From positions 19,301-76,107 of the forward strand of contig RWJK01001590.1 of assembly GCA_004335835.1 (NCBI GenBank): DNA of 56,807 nt. Reading direction: 5' to 3'. Every line of letters starts with the position of its first letter. Position 1 is the stretch's first letter. A program made the translations under genes and the position numbers. The notes beneath the pieces are model-generated. The model saw only the letters and a list, made by a program, of their open reading frames with translations. It was not told where the DNA came from and searched no databases. Below are positions 45,283 to 56,700 of the stretch, one piece after another. The DNA comes from Scenedesmus sp. ARA3. Taxonomy: Eukaryota > Chlorophyta > Chlorophyceae > Sphaeropleales > Scenedesmaceae.

Positions 45283-45817
45283 GAGTGGCTGTGCACAATG
45301 CAAGAGCAGTGCACCGTGGCGCAGTGCACTGCACCGCACGCTTGGAGCTTGGTTGATGCACTAGGAGTCGGCAGTGCTGCGGCTGGCTTGGAAGAAAATA
45401 ACAACATGTGCAACTTGACGGGGAGGCGTGATCACACTGCACAGGCGTGTGAGCAGTGATGTGGGGTTGGGTGCAGCTGCTGGTGACGTGCCAGCTGGCA
45501 GCCTCAGGGAGCCAGGGAGCCTGGCAGCCTGGCTTAACTATGACTGGATCAGAGGGGATAGGGTGCAACGTGGTGCAGTCGGCAGTGCATTGCTGCATTG
45601 CCGCATTGTGCCGCATTGTGCTGCATTGTGTGGCGTCTGGCGACTGTGGTGTGTGTGCAGCGAGCTGCGCCAACTGTATCTGTTGCGGGTGCCCAGGTAC
45701 GCCTGCCTGGTTTCAGTGAACAGGGGCGCCGGCCACTCAAGGGGGCGGGACTGCATGGCGGCCTGGTGTGAACAGCGGAGAGATTGCAGCAGAGCCTGCC
45801 TTACATGTGCTTAGGTG

Positions 45818-45823
45818 AATAAA
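45818..45823 (+). terminator. Candidate poly(A) signal of PLATZ gene
   Basis: AATAAA in GTGAATAAAATGTG, about 690 bases past the stop. Green algae often use TGTAA instead, so this is only a candidate. Confidence 0.25.
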
Positions 45824-47151
45824 ATGTGCAACAGCTGCAGTGTAGAAGTGCAAACAGCTTGCATATGGATACTGTGGTCGGCAGCAGACGGCATGTCACA
45901 GTGGGCCTCCACGTGGCGGGTCGTGTCATGCAACATGCAGTCTGTTGATGAGTGCACAGCAGACTACAAGATGGCACAGCTTTGTTATGGTGGTTGAAGT
46001 GCAGCGTCATATACGGGGAGACACACGCTGCACTCATCAACCTTTGTGTGAAAGAGCAGCGCAGCAATTGTTGTGCACTGCTGTCAGCCGTGTGTTGACA
46101 TGCTGCTGTTGAGAGGACAGAGGGCTTGCTTTACAGCTGCTTCATCTGACAGCATTGTGCCACACCCGGCGCGCTGAGGCATGCATGCTTTGTGACACAA
46201 GGTGTGCATTGGTGGGTTGATGTCGCTGCTGCATCTACCGATGCTCAGGCACATGGGCAGATTCATCCCCACGCGTTCGTGTGATAGTTTCCTTGAAGTT
46301 CTGCTTTATTTGTGCGTTGTACTATCAGGGTGCCACTCTGGCATTGGTCAGTGCAGTTGCTTGATTGCGTCTTTGTAGCAAGCTTGTCATTGTTGAGCAG
46401 TAGTGAAGATGTGGTGTATCGTGTTGCATTGTATTGTAGGGTTGCGGGTGCAGTGACCAGTCATTGACCAAACAGCTGCCAGCAGCTGCACACCTGCCTT
46501 TATACCGCCATGAAGATGTGTTTGTGAGTTGTAATGATGCCATGGTGTACTGCCAGCTTGCCAAGCTTGCGTTGAACGCAAAATGGGGCCAGTGGCAGTG
46601 ATGCGTCACACCAGATCAGTGCCAGATAGCATCGCACAGTCTGGCTTCTAGCGAGCTAGCCATTGCTGCTGGCTTCATCACAGCCAGCAAGCCAGCAGGG
46701 GCCATAAATCTAGCATCAGCAGTAGCGAGCGCGCTTGCCACTGCCACTGCCCCCATGTGGCGTTGCAAGCTGGCAGTACACTGTCATGTAACGTAACAAC
46801 CATGGCAACATGTCCGAACAGCCACCTGCACTGCTGGCTTGCGGCTGTACGCAGCACTATACAAAGAAATCTGCCGATTGCATACATTAGCACTGCGCCA
46901 GTTGCTCTATGCAATGCACCAGTACTTTAGCACTTTCAAGACCCAGGCCATTTTTAAATGCTTGCCTGGCTTGGGCTCGGTGCCCTCACCCGATCACATC
47001 TCAAAACTTTTGGGGACAAGAGGTGTACAGTAGAAGTTACAAGGGTGCTGCAGGAGCTGTGTATGGTGGTGCATTTAGTGTCACCTGCATTGGATGGTCA
47101 GACATCCAGTAATAAGCTGGAACTGACTCTAGGCATGATTGTGCACAGCAC

Positions 47152-47193
47152 GCGCTAGCAGCAATATCAAGTGCGCTAGCAGCAATACCAAGA
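47152..47193. repeat. 21-bp tandem repeat, two copies
   Basis: GCGCTAGCAGCAATATCAAGT followed by a copy differing at two positions, in intergenic DNA. Confidence 0.85.
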
Positions 47194-47348
47194 TATGGTA
47201 TTTTGAAAAATAGTATTCTGAAACGTGTAGTACATGTGGATGATACACTCGAAACCACCATTGCCGCACAACACCCATATGCTTATGAACAGGCCGATAC
47301 CACAAAGGCTAGCAGCAGCCACTTGTGCAGCAAGTGCCAACCAATCCA

Positions 47349-47802
47349 CTTCTGCATGCCACAATGAATTGCTTATCCCTATTCCCGTCTATGCCACCCA
47401 AAACGCCCCCATATCTGCAGCACATGTGCAATAGCAGCCTACTCCTGTGCAGCAGCATCAGCCGCCGCTGCTGTTGCCGGCACCGCCTGGACCACCACCT
47501 TATACGTGCCGTGCAGCTTCATCACGCTTGCAGCCTGCTCCTTCTTAGCCAGCTTGGCAGCCATAGCCACCCCACTTCTGCATGCCGCGATCTGGATATG
47601 CCTATACCAAATCTCGGTTCTTTCACGCAAACCGCCCCAATTTGCAGCGCATGAGCAACAACAGCCTACTCCTGTGCAGCAGCATTTGCCGCTGCTGCCG
47701 CTGCCGGCACTGCCTTGACAACCACCTTGTAAGTGCCGTGCAGCTTCATCACGCTTGCAGCCTGCTCCTTTCTCGCCAGCTTGGCAGCCATCGCCGCCAC
47801 CT
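47349..47802 (-). repeat. 227-bp tandem duplication of the AP2-like gene's 3' end
   Basis: Units 47349-47575 and 47576-47802 both open CTTCTGCATGCC on the plus strand. The higher-coordinate unit contains the last ~137 bases of the working CDS, its stop (47666-47668) and ~90 bases of 3' UTR. The other is a near-identical copy immediately downstream. Confidence 0.9.
47439..47570 (-). pseudogene. Detached copy of the AP2-like gene's C-terminus
   Basis: 44 codons including a stop encode AMAAKLAKKEQAASVMKLHG, then TYKVVVQAVP and an Ala-rich end. This matches the C-terminus of the neighbouring gene with a handful of substitutions (R to K, K to Q, A to T, N to D). It has no start or AP2 core of its own. 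It is a by-product of the 227-bp duplication, although it stays in frame. Confidence 0.8.
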
Positions 47803-50800
47803 CCTCTGCTGCAATGCTGCCAGCAGCGCCGGCCGACAGCCACGCGGAGCCGTGCGCAGCAGCAGCCTCAGGGCCAAATATCGCGAGCATGGCTGTGTCG
47901 CGCGTGCGCGCTGCCTCTGCTGCTGTGATGTGCTGCCCGAGGTACAAGTAGCGGAAAGGTGGCACTGCTATGAACGCCTCATACCTGTTCTTGCGCATGC
48001 GTACACCCATCTGGCCTGTGGGGTTCTGCGCGTGGCTTACACAGCCAGGCCCTGTCACCTTCATGGGAGCAGGCAGCTCATCACCGTCTGCGCCGCTGCT
48101 GGTGGTTGCAGCACTGCCAGCTGCTGCACCAGCTGCTGCAGCATCACCCTTGTCGCCGCTGCTGGCTTTGCCGCCGGCAGGCTTCCAAGCGATGTTCACC
48201 CTCCTCTTCTTCAGCTGCTGCTGCTGCTGCTGTTGGTACTGGCGCTGAGGAACTTGCTGCTGCTGCTGCAGCGGCTGCTGCTGCTCGTACAGTGCAGACA
48301 GGCCTGCACTGCCAAGCATTGACCACAGCTGCTGCAGCTGATCCTGCTGCTCTTGCTGGTACTTCGGCCTCCTCTGCTTGTGCTGCTCGTGCATCTGCTG
48401 CTGCATCTCTTGCATGCGCTCGGTGGGCCGCTTGGGCCGCGCAGAGTGGCGCGTGCCAGCACCGACAAAACCCAGCATCTCCAGCGCTGCTGCAGCCTCT
48501 TCATCAACATACTCCGCCGCGCCACCAGCAGCGGCATCAGCAGCAGCGTAGTCCTGCTCCTCATCGGCATAGACACCTCCAGCTGCATACATACTTGCAG
48601 CAGCAAAGGCCAGTGCTTCAGCACCTGAAGCTGCTGCAGCAGCCGCTGCCACAGCATTCATGCCGCCAACAGCACTCACGCTCCTGCCCCTGCCCGCATC
48701 GCCGACAGCGGCAGCAGCATTCATGCCGCTGTCTGCACTCATGCTCCTGCCCCTGCCGGCTTCACCAGCAGCAGCAGCAGCAGCAGCAGCATCATGCATA
48801 TCTGGTGGGCTGGGGCTGCGGCTGGACCTGAATCTGGTGCCATCCGAGTGGTTGCTGCTGACACGGCTGAGCAGGCGCTGCTCTGCGCCTTCATTGCTGC
48901 GGCGCTTCAGCTGTGCTGCTGCTGCTGCTGCTGCTGCCTGTTCAGCCTGCTTCTGCTGCTGCTGCAGGAGGTGAGCAACTGTCGTCGATGCAGGCACTGT
49001 GCGGGCACCTGCTAGTACCTGCTGCAGCCTGCTCATCTGGCTGCCAGGCTGTCCTAGTGCACTTGACCATGCGTGCTGCTGCTGCAGCAGGCACTGTGCA
49101 TGCCCTAGCTGCTGCCCAGAGGATGCAGCTGCTGTGGCAGCAGTGGCAGTACCAGCAGGCGCAGGGGGAGGATGCCCAAAACGCTGCTGCTGCTGTTGAG
49201 TAGCGTGGCTAGATGCAGCAGACTGCAGGTGGCCACCTAGTAGGTGATGACGGCCCGGCTGCAGGATATGCTGCTGCTGCTGCTGCTGTGGAGCTGTGCC
49301 TGATGTCTGGTTGAACTGCTGCTGCAGACTGCGCAGTGTCTGCTGTGCAGAAGGGCTTTGCAGGAACCCCTGCCAGTCAAGTGCTTTATCCTGCTGCTGC
49401 TCTTGCAGGAACTGCTGTTCCAGCTGCTGCATGATCACATGGGCTGCATCTGTTTGCAGGAACTGCATGGCCTCCTGCTCTCCTGCAAGCTGCCCAGTTG
49501 GCTGCTGCTGCGGCTGCTGCTGGGTCTGGTGCACAGCCCTCTGGCTTGCAGGAACCCCTTGGCTGCTTGCAGGAGCTTGCAGGAGACCACCATCTGCTGC
49601 TGCTGTGTTGCCCCAGCTTGCAGGAACATGCCCAGCATTGATGGCATACTGCCGCCCAACATGGGCTGGCTGCCTGTCATTGTGAGTGCCAAGTGCTTTC
49701 TGCTGCTGCTGCTGCTGCTGCGCTGCGCTGCTGCTGCCTAGGTTGCTGCTCCTGGCATGTGCGGGCAGCAGCGCTGCCTGCTTTTCAGCTGGCAGGCTAG
49801 CAGCTGCATCAATCAAGCACAGCAAGCCACGAAGCATGCCAGGGTCTTCAGATGGATCAAATCCTGCAGGCGGCTGACGCTCCTGTGCTGCATACTTGTG
49901 CTGCTGCTCTGCGCATGCCTCGGCCTCTTCTGCTTTCACAGCTGCAGCCTGCAACCTTACAAACGCCTGCTGCTGTGTTGTGGCTGCGCCAAGATAGCTC
50001 TCCTTGGGCAGCAGCTCGCCTGTGCTGTTCCTGCTGCTTGGCTGCAGCCAGCTGCCTGCTGCGCCTGCAGCAGCTGCAGCTGTGCTTGCAGGAAACTGCT
50101 TCTGTCCATCTACCTGCTGCTGCTGGTTGTGGTCCTTGCTGCCGGCTGCAGGATACATGCGGGGCAGCGAGCTCTGCTCCCTCTGCTGCTGCTGCTGCTG
50201 CTGCTGCTGTGCTGCGCTGTCATCTGTTGGGCCAGCTGCAGGCTGCACCTGGTCAGTGCCAGGTGTGGCTTTGAGGCGCTTGCAGGAAGGGATGTAGACT
50301 GCAGCATCTGTCTGCTCCAGCTGCAGCAATGGCTGTTCCTGCAGGCACTTGCTGTCTGCTGCTGCAGGAGCACCCGCAGCAGCTTCATGGCTGTCACTGC
50401 TGGCATGTGCCCTCTTGCTGCCCACAGCTGGCTCTGCAGCAGCTACTGCAGCTGAGAAGGTACCGGCTGCTGCTGCTACTGTTCCAGTTGAACCTGTGTG
50501 TGCAGTGTTCTGTCCTGCTCCTGCTGTTGCAAAAGCTGCTGCTGGTGTGTCCTCCGTGAACAAGCAGGGGCTGCAGGAGAGTGTTGCCTGGCTGTGCTGC
50601 TGCTCACGCAGCAGCTTCTGCCTCATTGCTGCGACCTTTTCGGCGCTGTAGTGGGCAGCAGGAAAGTTGACTGCTGCATCTGGCCCAAAAAGGGCAAGCA
50701 CCATCAAGTCATGGGCGTTGGCTGCCTGTGTGATGCTGTCAAAAACACCCAACTGCAGGCTCTGGCTGCAGATGGTGATGCTGGCCAGGTACTTGCCATC

Positions 50801-50905
50801 TTGGTGTGTACTCACCCCTCGAACGGGCTTCTGCTGCGATGGGGCTGCTGTAGATTGCAGCTGCTGAGAGCAGTGCAGATGCAGGTCTGCTGTGCTGTCT
50901 TGCAT
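47666..50905 (-). CDS. Gln/Ala-rich protein with two AP2/ERF-like domains
   Basis: A single open exon of 1079 residues from the ATG at 50905. AP2-like domain 1 spans residues 28-82: VRGVSTHQDGKYLASITI, LGVFDSITQAANAHDLMVLA, LFGPDAAVNFP, the usual three-strand plus helix order with the WLGxF position as QLGVF. Domain 2 spans about 966-1020: MGVRMRKNRYEAFIAVPPFR, YLYLGQHITAAEAARTRDTA, MLAIFGPEAAA. Each is followed by a helix of the type EVAAMAAKLARKEQAASVM. The region between is Gln- and Ala-rich with Arg/Ser patches (RFRSSRSPSPP). Two AP2 domains and Gln-rich flanks point to a DNA-binding transcription factor. The GCC-box contact residues of ERF proteins are not all conserved, so target DNA cannot be predicted. 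Confidence 0.8.
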   Translation of the reverse strand: MQDSTADLHLHCSQQLQSTAAPSQQKPVRGVSTHQDGKYLASITICSQSLQLGVFDSITQAANAHDLMVLALFGPDAAVNFPAAHYSAEKVAAMRQKLLREQQHSQATLSCSPCLFTEDTPAAAFATAGAGQNTAHTGSTGTVAAAAGTFSAAVAAAEPAVGSKRAHASSDSHEAAAGAPAAADSKCLQEQPLLQLEQTDAAVYIPSCKRLKATPGTDQVQPAAGPTDDSAAQQQQQQQQQREQSSLPRMYPAAGSKDHNQQQQVDGQKQFPASTAAAAAGAAGSWLQPSSRNSTGELLPKESYLGAATTQQQAFVRLQAAAVKAEEAEACAEQQHKYAAQERQPPAGFDPSEDPGMLRGLLCLIDAAASLPAEKQAALLPAHARSSNLGSSSAAQQQQQQQKALGTHNDRQPAHVGRQYAINAGHVPASWGNTAAADGGLLQAPASSQGVPASQRAVHQTQQQPQQQPTGQLAGEQEAMQFLQTDAAHVIMQQLEQQFLQEQQQDKALDWQGFLQSPSAQQTLRSLQQQFNQTSGTAPQQQQQQHILQPGRHHLLGGHLQSAASSHATQQQQQRFGHPPPAPAGTATAATAAASSGQQLGHAQCLLQQQHAWSSALGQPGSQMSRLQQVLAGARTVPASTTVAHLLQQQQKQAEQAAAAAAAAQLKRRSNEGAEQRLLSRVSSNHSDGTRFRSSRSPSPPDMHDAAAAAAAAGEAGRGRSMSADSGMNAAAAVGDAGRGRSVSAVGGMNAVAAAAAAASGAEALAFAAASMYAAGGVYADEEQDYAAADAAAGGAAEYVDEEAAAALEMLGFVGAGTRHSARPKRPTERMQEMQQQMHEQHKQRRPKYQQEQQDQLQQLWSMLGSAGLSALYEQQQPLQQQQQVPQRQYQQQQQQQLKKRRVNIAWKPAGGKASSGDKGDAAAAGAAAGSAATTSSGADGDELPAPMKVTGPGCVSHAQNPTGQMGVRMRKNRYEAFIAVPPFRYLYLGQHITAAEAARTRDTAMLAIFGPEAAAAHGSAWLSAGAAGSIAAEEVAAMAAKLARKEQAASVMKLHGTYKVVVKAVPAAAAAANAAAQE

Positions 50906-53722
50906 GCTTGCCTGCCAAGCAAGGGCTTACACCGCACTTCTGTCCTGCAAGTGAAACAAAGAATGGATAAAAACCATGGATATGACAGCGGCGATGTCTT
51001 TCCGCTTATCAGGGAATCACATTGTGGCCCTGCACTGCGCGGCACAGTCTGTCTATAAGTTCAAAACTGATGTACCTGTGCACGCTAAAACTCCTTCTAG
51101 AAGTTATATATACATCAGACTACCGTTTTAGTTTGGCTTGCCCGCATCCTGCAAGCTGATTGCAGAGAGTACGCTTTGACTTTGGGCGCCCACTTCAAGT
51201 ACATGCGGACGATGGCATTAATTTGTTTGAGCAAGTCCTGCATAAGTTGCAGATATAAGTGATGTGGCGCAGCGTGCTGGTTTAAGAAAATTAGCAACCC
51301 GCGCTCCGAATCATTTGAACCTTTGGGTGTGCCGAGTTCCTTGCGGCCAGTAATCGTACAAACAATCAATGGTATTTTCAAATAATGGATTATTGTTGCA
51401 TTGTGAGAGGCATGATCGGTCGGATCACAGTGCTGCTGAGTGCCTGGACTTGCAGGAATTTGCTGTTCCGAGACAGCAGTGCTGATGAATTTGCTGATGG
51501 TCAGAAGATCCTGCAAGCAGTCGCTGCCACTCGTGCAGCATGCTATCAGAACAGGTAGGAAGTCGTTTACAGACAGCAATTGCTTGTTGCATCAAGACCC
51601 AACCACCAGGCAGGCAAACCCGACCGACCTGAGATCTCACAGCAGGTGGTCCGACATCAGACTCTTCCTAATCTACTGTGCCATGCCTGGCCAATATGGT
51701 GATATACACCCTCTGTTTGTGATGATACATAGGACACAACGTATCAAGCCTTGCGGCCAAGTCCTGAAACCTGAGCTGCCGCTTCACACGCTAGCAGCGT
51801 GATAATTAGGGATCACCCCGACTACAGCAGTGCCCAACAAGAGGCTGGCTGCTCAATGCAGTGCGGAACCTGACTGCAAGGATCACGACGATGGCCACCG
51901 AGTAAAGTGTTCAACTCCACAACCACAGAGCTGAGCGTGCAAGCGTAACACTTAAGTACGGCACCAGCTGCTGCAGTGCAGCATACTGGGGATGCGATGC
52001 TGCCCATGCAACCAAGCGTATATGCGTACAAGTACACTGTCTGTGTCACAGCGCGAATTCCTGAGCAGCCCACGCTACCTCTACGCTATGTAACTACCGT
52101 ACGACGAACACGTGAGTACATCAACACAGCCAACACAACGGGACAACTGTGGAATAAACACACAACGGCGTATCACGCCTCGCCTACAGCGCAACCCTGC
52201 ATGTAATGCACCTGCCTGCCCCCACAGGCGCCCCCCAGCCCTGCCTGCCAGCATAGACACTACACAAACACATACCGTACATACTGCACGCCCCTGCCCC
52301 TGGCATGCATTTACCCCAGCATGTGATGTTGACCGCAGGGCAGGTGACACTGTCCACAAACCCAGCTCACATCTTCAGGTGCAACACGCAAGCGCCTGAC
52401 AGTATCTGGGAGCTGACTGCAGCTCGATCACAGCACGGTATGCAGCACATGAGGCGACAGTGCGGCGCTGCACCCTTAACTGCACACATTTGGGGTGGCT
52501 GCTGCACAGCAGCAGTGCGCACGCAGCTGCTACTGCGGCCTGTGCTGCTGCAGCCGTGTGCCCACCTGCCAATGCTGCTGCCTGATGCACATAACATATG
52601 GTATCTAAGTCGTATTCACAGTGTGTTGTATTGCTACACAACAGGTTGGAAGGATAGCGTGGGAATGACAGCAGATGATGATCATCCTATCATCTTGGTG
52701 TACACTTCCGCTTCAGCTGTTCGACTTCCAGCACAGAACACACACATATCAAGCCGCGACAACAACAGAGAGTATGCTACTACTACAACTACAGGGGCTT
52801 GAAACACAGGATGGTGCATGCACCTCATCATCACACAGCGAGGCCTGTGTGTGACTGTATGCTACTACCACAAGCCACTGCCTGTCGCAACCTGTGCCTC
52901 GTGCTTCCTGCCGTTTGCTTGCTAGCAATCACGATGCCTCAAGAGGGAGATCAACAGGGGTTCATCTCCCCTCCCTGCCTACCAACCCATGAACAACGGC
53001 ACATGGTCACTGCTCTCACAGCTGCACAAGCTTTGGCAGTACCAACCACAATGAGCGGGCATCATGGCACAGAGTACGTGTGCGTATGTGTTGCGTACAG
53101 ACAGCCACAACCGGACGACAGCCACATGTCAGGCGTGCATGGGCTTAAGTTTGATCACAGCCGCGCATCTGCGTAAACCTGCCAGCCGCCGCCATTGCCA
53201 AAGCAGCTGAGCGCTGCTGCAGTGAAAGCACAGGCCTCCACACAGGCCAGCTCTGCAAGCCGCTGAAGGACCAACTCAGCTGCACAATGCATTCCAGCTG
53301 CAGCAGCCTGCATACATTGACGGCACCATTCTCTTCCGATCTCTTCAACCCGGACACAACAACAAACCAACCTAGCCGGTTGCCGGCGCAGAATGCGTCC
53401 CTACCCTGGCACAGAACTTCCCTCTGCCGCATTTGTAGGCAACCTTGACAGATGTGCTGCCTCTGCAGGCCTCAGGGCCCTGCCCCAGAACATCAGAGGT
53501 GCAGCACAGCCCCTAAAACCCCGCCCCAGATCTTCACCCAGACACACCTCAGCACTGCCAGATGCACCAGCCTGCTTCAACTAACAACTCCCACCACCCC
53601 ATGATAAGCTTGCAGGGCATGTGCCAGCTGCAAGCGACTGCAAGCAGTGGACAGCGCCCTGAGTATGATGAAACAGTACAATGCATGCACCCTACACACA
53701 TGCATGCCACGCCTAGCCAACA
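50906..53722. other. Intergenic region between the two AP2-like genes
   Basis: Nothing gene-like is supported. It contains the TATA element at 51104-51112. The minus-strand frame at 51115-51579 (about 154 codons, no ATG until late) resembles no known family. A hairpin GGGG-TTCATCT-CCCC lies near 52959. AATAAA near 52152 has no linked gene. Confidence 0.45.
51104..51112 (-). promoter_or_regulatory. TATA-like element upstream of AP2-like gene
   Basis: TATATATAA on the minus strand, about 200 bp upstream of the ATG at 50905. This is a plausible core promoter with a 5' UTR of about 170 bases. Confidence 0.4.
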
Positions 53723-56700
53723 CTAGTAAGCAATGGCAGCCCCGTCCTCCACAGCGCCTGGCAGCCATACGCCAGCTCCCTGCTGCGCTGCCAGCTGCTG
53801 CATTGCAGCAATCTCCAACTGCAGCGCAGCAAGCTCTCGCTGCTGTTGCTGCTGCTGCTGCTGCTGCTCCTCCATCTCTGCAGCTGCAGCAGCACAGCCC
53901 GCCGCATCTGCCGCCATACAGCCAGCCCCCAGCTCCTCTGCCACTGCTGCTGCTGCCAGCTGCTGCAGCGCCACCTCACTGCTGCTGCCGCCGCCGCTGC
54001 TGCCAGCACCCGCACCCATGCCTGCCAGCAAGTGCGCAGTGCCATACTGCTGCATTGCCTGCACTGCCTGGGGCTTCTTTGCAAGCCGCGCTGCCATCTC
54101 CTGGATAGCTCCATTGGTTATGCTGGCAAGGCTGTCGGCACTTACACCAAGCGCAGCAGCAGCCTCCTTGCCATACACCACCAGCATTGCAGTATCCCTG
54201 GCCTGCACTGCAGCCTGTACGGTGCGGTACAGCCCGACATACAGGTACTTGAAGGGAGGTGTGGCAATGAAGGCCTCATAGCCGCCCTTGTGTGTGCGCA
54301 CACCTAGCCTGCCAGTGCTGTGGCTGCCCAGCCGGCCATCTTTTGCAATCATGCTGCGGCGCGTGCAGATGCTGACGCAGGCCTCCCCGTCCGCACTGGT
54401 GCGGCTGCTGCTGCTGGGTTCTGCAAACGGCGCCACTGCTGCTGCTGCTGCTGCCGCTGCTGGGTCGGCAGCAGGCAGCGCGAGCAGGCTAGCATCAGCC
54501 ATGTCGATATCGCCCTCGCCAGCTGCAGCAGCCGCTGCTGCTGCCGCATACGCTGCAACGGCCTCGGCATGCAGATCAAAGGCCGCCAGCTGCTGCTGCT
54601 GCTGCTGCTGCTCTGCTGCCTGCATGCTAGGGTCCCTGCTAGCTGCCCGCTTGGCAGCAGGCACTGACTCATCCTGCGCTGCCGCCCCTGCAGCCATGTG
54701 CAGGCCTCCTGTGGTGGCATCGCTCTCCTGGCCGGATGCTGCGGGCCCCTCCGCCTCATCTGCTGCTGCCAGCAGGGCCTGCTCCAGACGGAATGCTGCT
54801 GCTGCGCTGCGCTTCCTGCTGCTGCGCCTGTGGCCGCCAATGCTAGCCTGGGCCTTAGCTGCCGCTGCCGCAATCTCCATCGCTGCCGCATTGCTTGCAG
54901 GAAGCGAGCCAGGCAGCAGGCCTGCCTCGGCGTCTTCTAGCCGCTCCGCTGCTGCTGCCAGCACGTCAGATACGTGCTGCTGCTGCTCGTGCTGCCGCTG
55001 CTGCCGCCGGCTGGGGCGCCGCAGGGCCTCGCCCGGCCCATAGCACTCCAGCCGCTCTGCTGCTGCTGCTGCCGCAGCGGCCTGCTGCGCCTGAACCTGC
55101 AGCTGCAGCTGCACCTGCGCCAGCTGCTGCTGCGCGGCAGGCCCCGCGCGCCGCTGCGCTGCCGCGGCAGCCTCCGCCTCTGCTGCTGTCAGCAGCGCAT
55201 CCGTGCCGTACTGCCGCATCGCCGCAAGCGCGGCCGGCTTGGCAGACAGCTTCACTGCCATGTACCGCACATCCTCCTCAGTCACTGCGTGGGGCTCAGC
55301 TCCAAACTGCTCAACTGCCAGCATGCTGCCGTAGATTGCCATCATGGCAGTTGCCTTCATGCGGCGGGCTTCGTACAGGCTGTTGGCGCGGCCCACGTAG
55401 AGGTACTTGAAGGGCGGCGTGGCCAGGAAGACCTCGAAGACGCCCTTGTGCTCGCGGATGCCTGCAGGAAGCGGGTGCAGCAGGGCAGGGTGTAGCAGAA
55501 ATGAGAGTTAGGGATAGACTCAGGCAGCAACTACAATAGGATGTGGCGCAAAGAGTGTGGCAAGAAGGGTGCGACGAGGCAGTTGTAGGAGGGTCGTGTC
55601 ACAGGGGGGGGGAGGGGCAGCATGTGAGTCAGGCAGTTGCATGAGGCAAGCGCGATTTTGTTGTGGTAACTCGGCGCCACACAATTTAACAGCAACTGCG
55701 GCAGCAAGACAGCTCATGTGCTGAGCCTGCTGTGGCAGCGCTGTGTCGCAACAGCAGCTGCAGGCATGTTTGCTTGCACCAGGGCAGCTACCCACCTGTT
55801 GTGCCTGTGGGGTTGGCTGTTGCGCGGGCATGGTAGTGCTGCAGTGATGCAGCCACACCAGGAGCGCTAGATGACACGCCACCACTGCTGGTGCGGGCCA
55901 TGCGGCCGGCAGACAGCTTGGGAGTGGTGGCCCTGGATGGCCTGGGCGCTGCTGCTGCTGCGGCTGCATCTTCGGTTACCGCAGGCTCGTATTCTGCTGC
56001 TGCTGCTGCTGGCTGTGCTGCTGCTTCTGCAGCTGCTGCTAGGGCCACTAGCTCTGCCAGCTGCGACTCAAACGTAACAGCGGCTGGGGCCTCTGCTACA
56101 GCCTCTGCTGCTGCAGCAGCTGCATCTGCTTCCTCTTTCACAGGCACTGCAGCATCTGCTGGCTCTGCTGGTGCCCGTGAGCTTGCACGAATCGCAGCAC
56201 GGCCGCTGCCAGCTGCCGCCGCCGCTGCTGCTGCTTCGGCTGCGGCCTGCAGTCCTGCCCTGGACCTTCCAGTGCCCTGCTTGCTGCCATGTGCATGCAG
56301 CAGCGGAGGCTCCCCGCAGCTGCCGCTGCTGGCCGCGCCAGCCTGGCTGCTGCAGCTGCTGCTGCTGCCCTTGCGCTCACCCAGCTGCAGCTGCTGCTGC
56401 TGCTGCATGCGCTCCTTGTGCTCCTCCCGGATCATCTGCAGCGTGTGCTGCAGCCCAGGCAGCCGCCGGCTGCGCGGCTGCTGCGGCTGGTGCAGCGCAG
56501 CCTCGCCCTGCATGCCCTCAGGAGGCCATAGCCCATTCGCCACCATCACTGCACGCGCTGCTGGCTTCTCAGCCATCTGGGCACGCACTGCAGCAATATC
56601 CCCCTCGCTGTAGTTGCTGACAGGCTCTAGCGTGGGCACAAGCTTGGGGCCGTGCACTGCTAGCACTGCCAGGTCACGCGCGTGCTTGGCATCTGGCAGG

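Larger units (their letters stand above)
45127..47348. other. Intergenic region between convergent PLATZ and AP2-like genes
   Basis: Holds the 3' UTRs of both genes. CAG/CAA runs lie at 45134-45160 and 45224-45282. The stop-codon context CCTGTGACGCAG recurs 96 bp later as CCTGTGATGCAG, possibly another junction duplication. AATAAA at 45818 is a candidate poly(A) signal. No further gene is seen. Confidence 0.5.

Noticed and set aside
51115..51579. 154-codon minus-strand open frame upstream of an AP2-like gene
   Set aside because: Its first codon is not ATG, composition is ordinary intergenic, and the sequence resembles no known family. It also overlaps the probable promoter.
52955..52975. GGGG-TTCATCT-CCCC hairpin as tRNA T arm
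   Set aside because: The loop lacks the TTCRANT consensus and no other tRNA arms are present.
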